7,062 nt of DNA from NCBI GenBank assembly GCA_026692885.1, contig JAPLNJ010000397.1, positions 1 through 7,062 on the forward strand. The letters are read 5' to 3'. Origin of the DNA: Planctomycetota bacterium (GTDB lineage: Bacteria; Planctomycetota; Planctomycetia; Pirellulales; Pirellulaceae). A program made the translations under genes and the position numbers. Of this stretch, positions 5,654 to 7,062 are shown one piece after another. The notes below the pieces were generated by a model. That model was not told the origin of the DNA and did not search any database. It was given only the letters and a program-made list of their open reading frames with translations. Each line of letters begins with the position of its first letter. Position 1 is the stretch's first letter.

Positions 5654-6719
5654 CCGACTGGTCTACATCGAGTTCTCGCTCACGCAACGCAAGGCCGACT
5701 TCTATCGGGCCATCGTCCACGCCTTGGAGTTCTTCGGCGGGAGTCCCCGCAAAATCATCTTTGACAACCTCAAGGCGGCCGTGCTCAACGGTCATGGTCG
5801 TTCGGCCTGCCTGCATCCGGAGTTCCTGGCCCTCTGCGGCCACTTCTGTCTGGAAGCGATCGCTTGTGCACGCCGGGACCCGGAATCGAAAGGCGTCGTC
5901 GAGGCGGGGGTGCGGTACGTGAAGCGGAATGCCTTGCAGGGCCGGAGCGAAGAACTGACCCGCTGGGAGGACTACCCGAAGTTCGCCGTCCGCTGGCGCG
6001 AGGAAGTGGCCAACGTGCGGCTCCATGAGACGACCCGAGAACGCCCCGTGGAGCGCTTCGAGAAGGAACGTCCGCTGCTGCGTCCCTTGCCCCGACTGCC
6101 GTTCGACACGGACGAGGTCGTGTCCGCCATCGTCAGTCCCCTGGCACGCGTCGAGTTCGACGGCAATCGCTACTCCACCCCGCCCGACATGACGCGTCAG
6201 ACGGTGATCGTGCGGGCCACCCCGACGCACGTGCGGTTGATCCACCAGGGACGCGAAGTCGCCTGCCACACGCGCTGCTACGAGCGGGGCCAGTTGGTCC
6301 GCCAACCGGAACATCACCTGGAGGCCCTCAAGTATCGGCACCGCACCCGCGCCTCCCACGTGGAACAGACCTGGGATGCCCTGGGACCCGAGGCCCGCGA
6401 ATTCCACCGGCAGCTCTGCCTGCGGCCCCTGAAGACCACCGTCCACCTGCGCCGCTTGTTGAGCTTCGTCCACCTCTACGGGCGCGACGAAGTCTTGGCG
6501 GCCATCCGACTGGCTCAGCAATACCAGACCTACGATGCGGCCTACGTGGAGACGCTCTTGTTACAGGAACGCCGCCGCCGCGAACTCCCGCCCCCGATGC
6601 CCTTGCGACTGCAACGTCAGGAACTGATCGACGACATCGAACTGGAGGACCCCGACCCCGGGGCCTATGACCGACTGTTTCAAGACCACGAACCCCAAAC
6701 GGAAAAAGACCATGACTAA
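5640..6719 (+). pseudogene. istA: IS21-family transposase IstA, N-terminally truncated
   Basis: About 359 codons of an IstA transposase, normally around 500 residues. The frame becomes IstA-like at SRLVYIEFSLTQ (codons from about 5652), which in intact members follows the DWG motif by about 30 residues. The missing part holds the HTH DNA-binding domain and the first catalytic Asp. Retained are FFGGSPRKIIFDNLKAAV, with the second Asp (codon 5763-5765), and SKGVVEAGVRYVK, with the catalytic Glu (codon 5901-5903). The C-terminal beta-barrel region FDGNRYSTPP and the tail YDAAYVETLLLQERRRR are complete. The frame is open back to an ATG at 5520, but that part is out of frame with the antitoxin-like gene and not IstA. 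GTG 5640 is a possible start. The protein should be inactive for strand transfer. It overlaps istB by 8 bases. Confidence 0.85.
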
Positions 6720-7062
6720 CCCCGATCCCCACGCCGCACTGCGCGAACACCTGGCCGAGTTGCGTCTGGACCAGATCGCCGAGATCTATCCGGAAGTGTT
6801 GAACGAAGCGGCACGCAAGAACTGCTCACCACTGGACGTACTGGTGACCCTGGTGGCCGCCGAAGTCACCGCCCGTCGCGAACGGGCTCTGCAACGTCGC
6901 ATCGCCGCGGCCCGGCTCCCCAAACGCAAGACCCTGGAAGAGTTCGACTTCGCCTTCCCCAAACGCCTCCCCAAACAAAAAGTCCTGCGCCTGTTTGACT
7001 GTGAGTTCGTGGCCCAACATCAGTCGGCCGTACTGATTGGACCGACGGGGATCGGCAAGACG
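6712..7062 (+). CDS. istB: IS21-family helper ATPase IstB, partial (window ends)
   Basis: The start ATG sits inside the end of istA (shared ATGACTAA), the usual coupled arrangement of IS21 elements. The 117 residues seen include the IstB N-terminal helical part (LAELRLDQIAEIYPEVL, then a basic RRERALQRRIAAARLPKRKT), KTLEEFDFAFPKRLPKQKVL and, at residues 110-117, the Walker A loop GPTGIGKT. The window stops just after the Walker A Thr, so Walker B and the C-terminus lie outside. IstB is an AAA+ protein that assembles on target DNA and stimulates IstA-mediated insertion. Its sequence here shows no frameshift or stop. Because istA is truncated, this copy may be an orphan that could act only with a full IstA made elsewhere. 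Confidence 0.92.
   Translation, partial: MTNPDPHAALREHLAELRLDQIAEIYPEVLNEAARKNCSPLDVLVTLVAAEVTARRERALQRRIAAARLPKRKTLEEFDFAFPKRLPKQKVLRLFDCEFVAQHQSAVLIGPTGIGKT

Noticed and set aside
5289..6521. 410-residue minus-strand open frame
   Set aside because: It is antisense to the recognisable IstA sequence and an artefact of high GC content.
1..7062. CRISPR array, tRNA or rRNA
   Set aside because: No regularly spaced direct repeats and no recognisable tRNA or rRNA sequence are visible on either strand.

Overview
The window most resembles an accessory stretch of a Planctomycetota chromosome, probably Pirellulales-like. The reasons are a Tat-exported neutral-ceramidase-fold protein, secreted parallel beta-helix (carbohydrate-lyase-like) proteins, an SGNH hydrolase tail, an IS21-type transposon, and GC-rich intergenic hairpins of a kind I associate with this phylum. 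The taxonomic call is inference from family content; there is no rRNA or other marker gene.

Layout. Bases 1-240 hold no gene but contain two hairpins that look like a dispersed palindromic element. Bases 241-1551 are a graveyard of gene pieces: on the minus strand, the C-terminal tail of one beta-helix protein (241-434), a collapsed second beta-helix protein (435-1074, with an out-of-frame internal join near 757-768) and an unidentified C-terminal fragment (1114 to about 1348); on the plus strand, the last about 66 codons of an SGNH/GDSL hydrolase (1351-1551). Bases 1552-1789 carry no feature I can assign. An intact secreted pectate-lyase/GH28-like beta-helix protein follows on the minus strand (1790-3307).

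A 530-base divergent intergenic region (3308-3837) contains a 27-bp inverted repeat with one mismatch. It encloses a small cloverleaf-like set of hairpins. Further right are an 18-bp AT-rich palindrome and a strong Shine-Dalgarno. The region feeds an intact Tat-exported ceramidase-like protein (3838-5253) that keeps the apparent zinc ligands but has Asn where ceramidases have the nucleophilic Ser.

The right end begins with an orphan C-terminal reading frame of about 50 codons (5291-5447). It overlaps a GTG-started small antitoxin-like gene (5438-5653), whose 3' end runs into a 5'-truncated IS21 istA. The istA remnant keeps the second Asp and the Glu of the DDE triad but lacks the N-terminal HTH and the first Asp. 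istB starts in an 8-base overlap with the istA stop and runs off the window just after its Walker A motif.

Two complete secreted-protein genes (beta-helix and ceramidase-like), divergently arranged, are the only apparently functional non-mobile genes. They would fit periplasmic or extracellular breakdown of polysaccharide or lipid, but nothing shows they act together. I do not see a convincing new multi-gene system here. The most interesting points are the nested palindromic element, the nucleophile change in the ceramidase-like protein, and the number of precise gene-fragment junctions.
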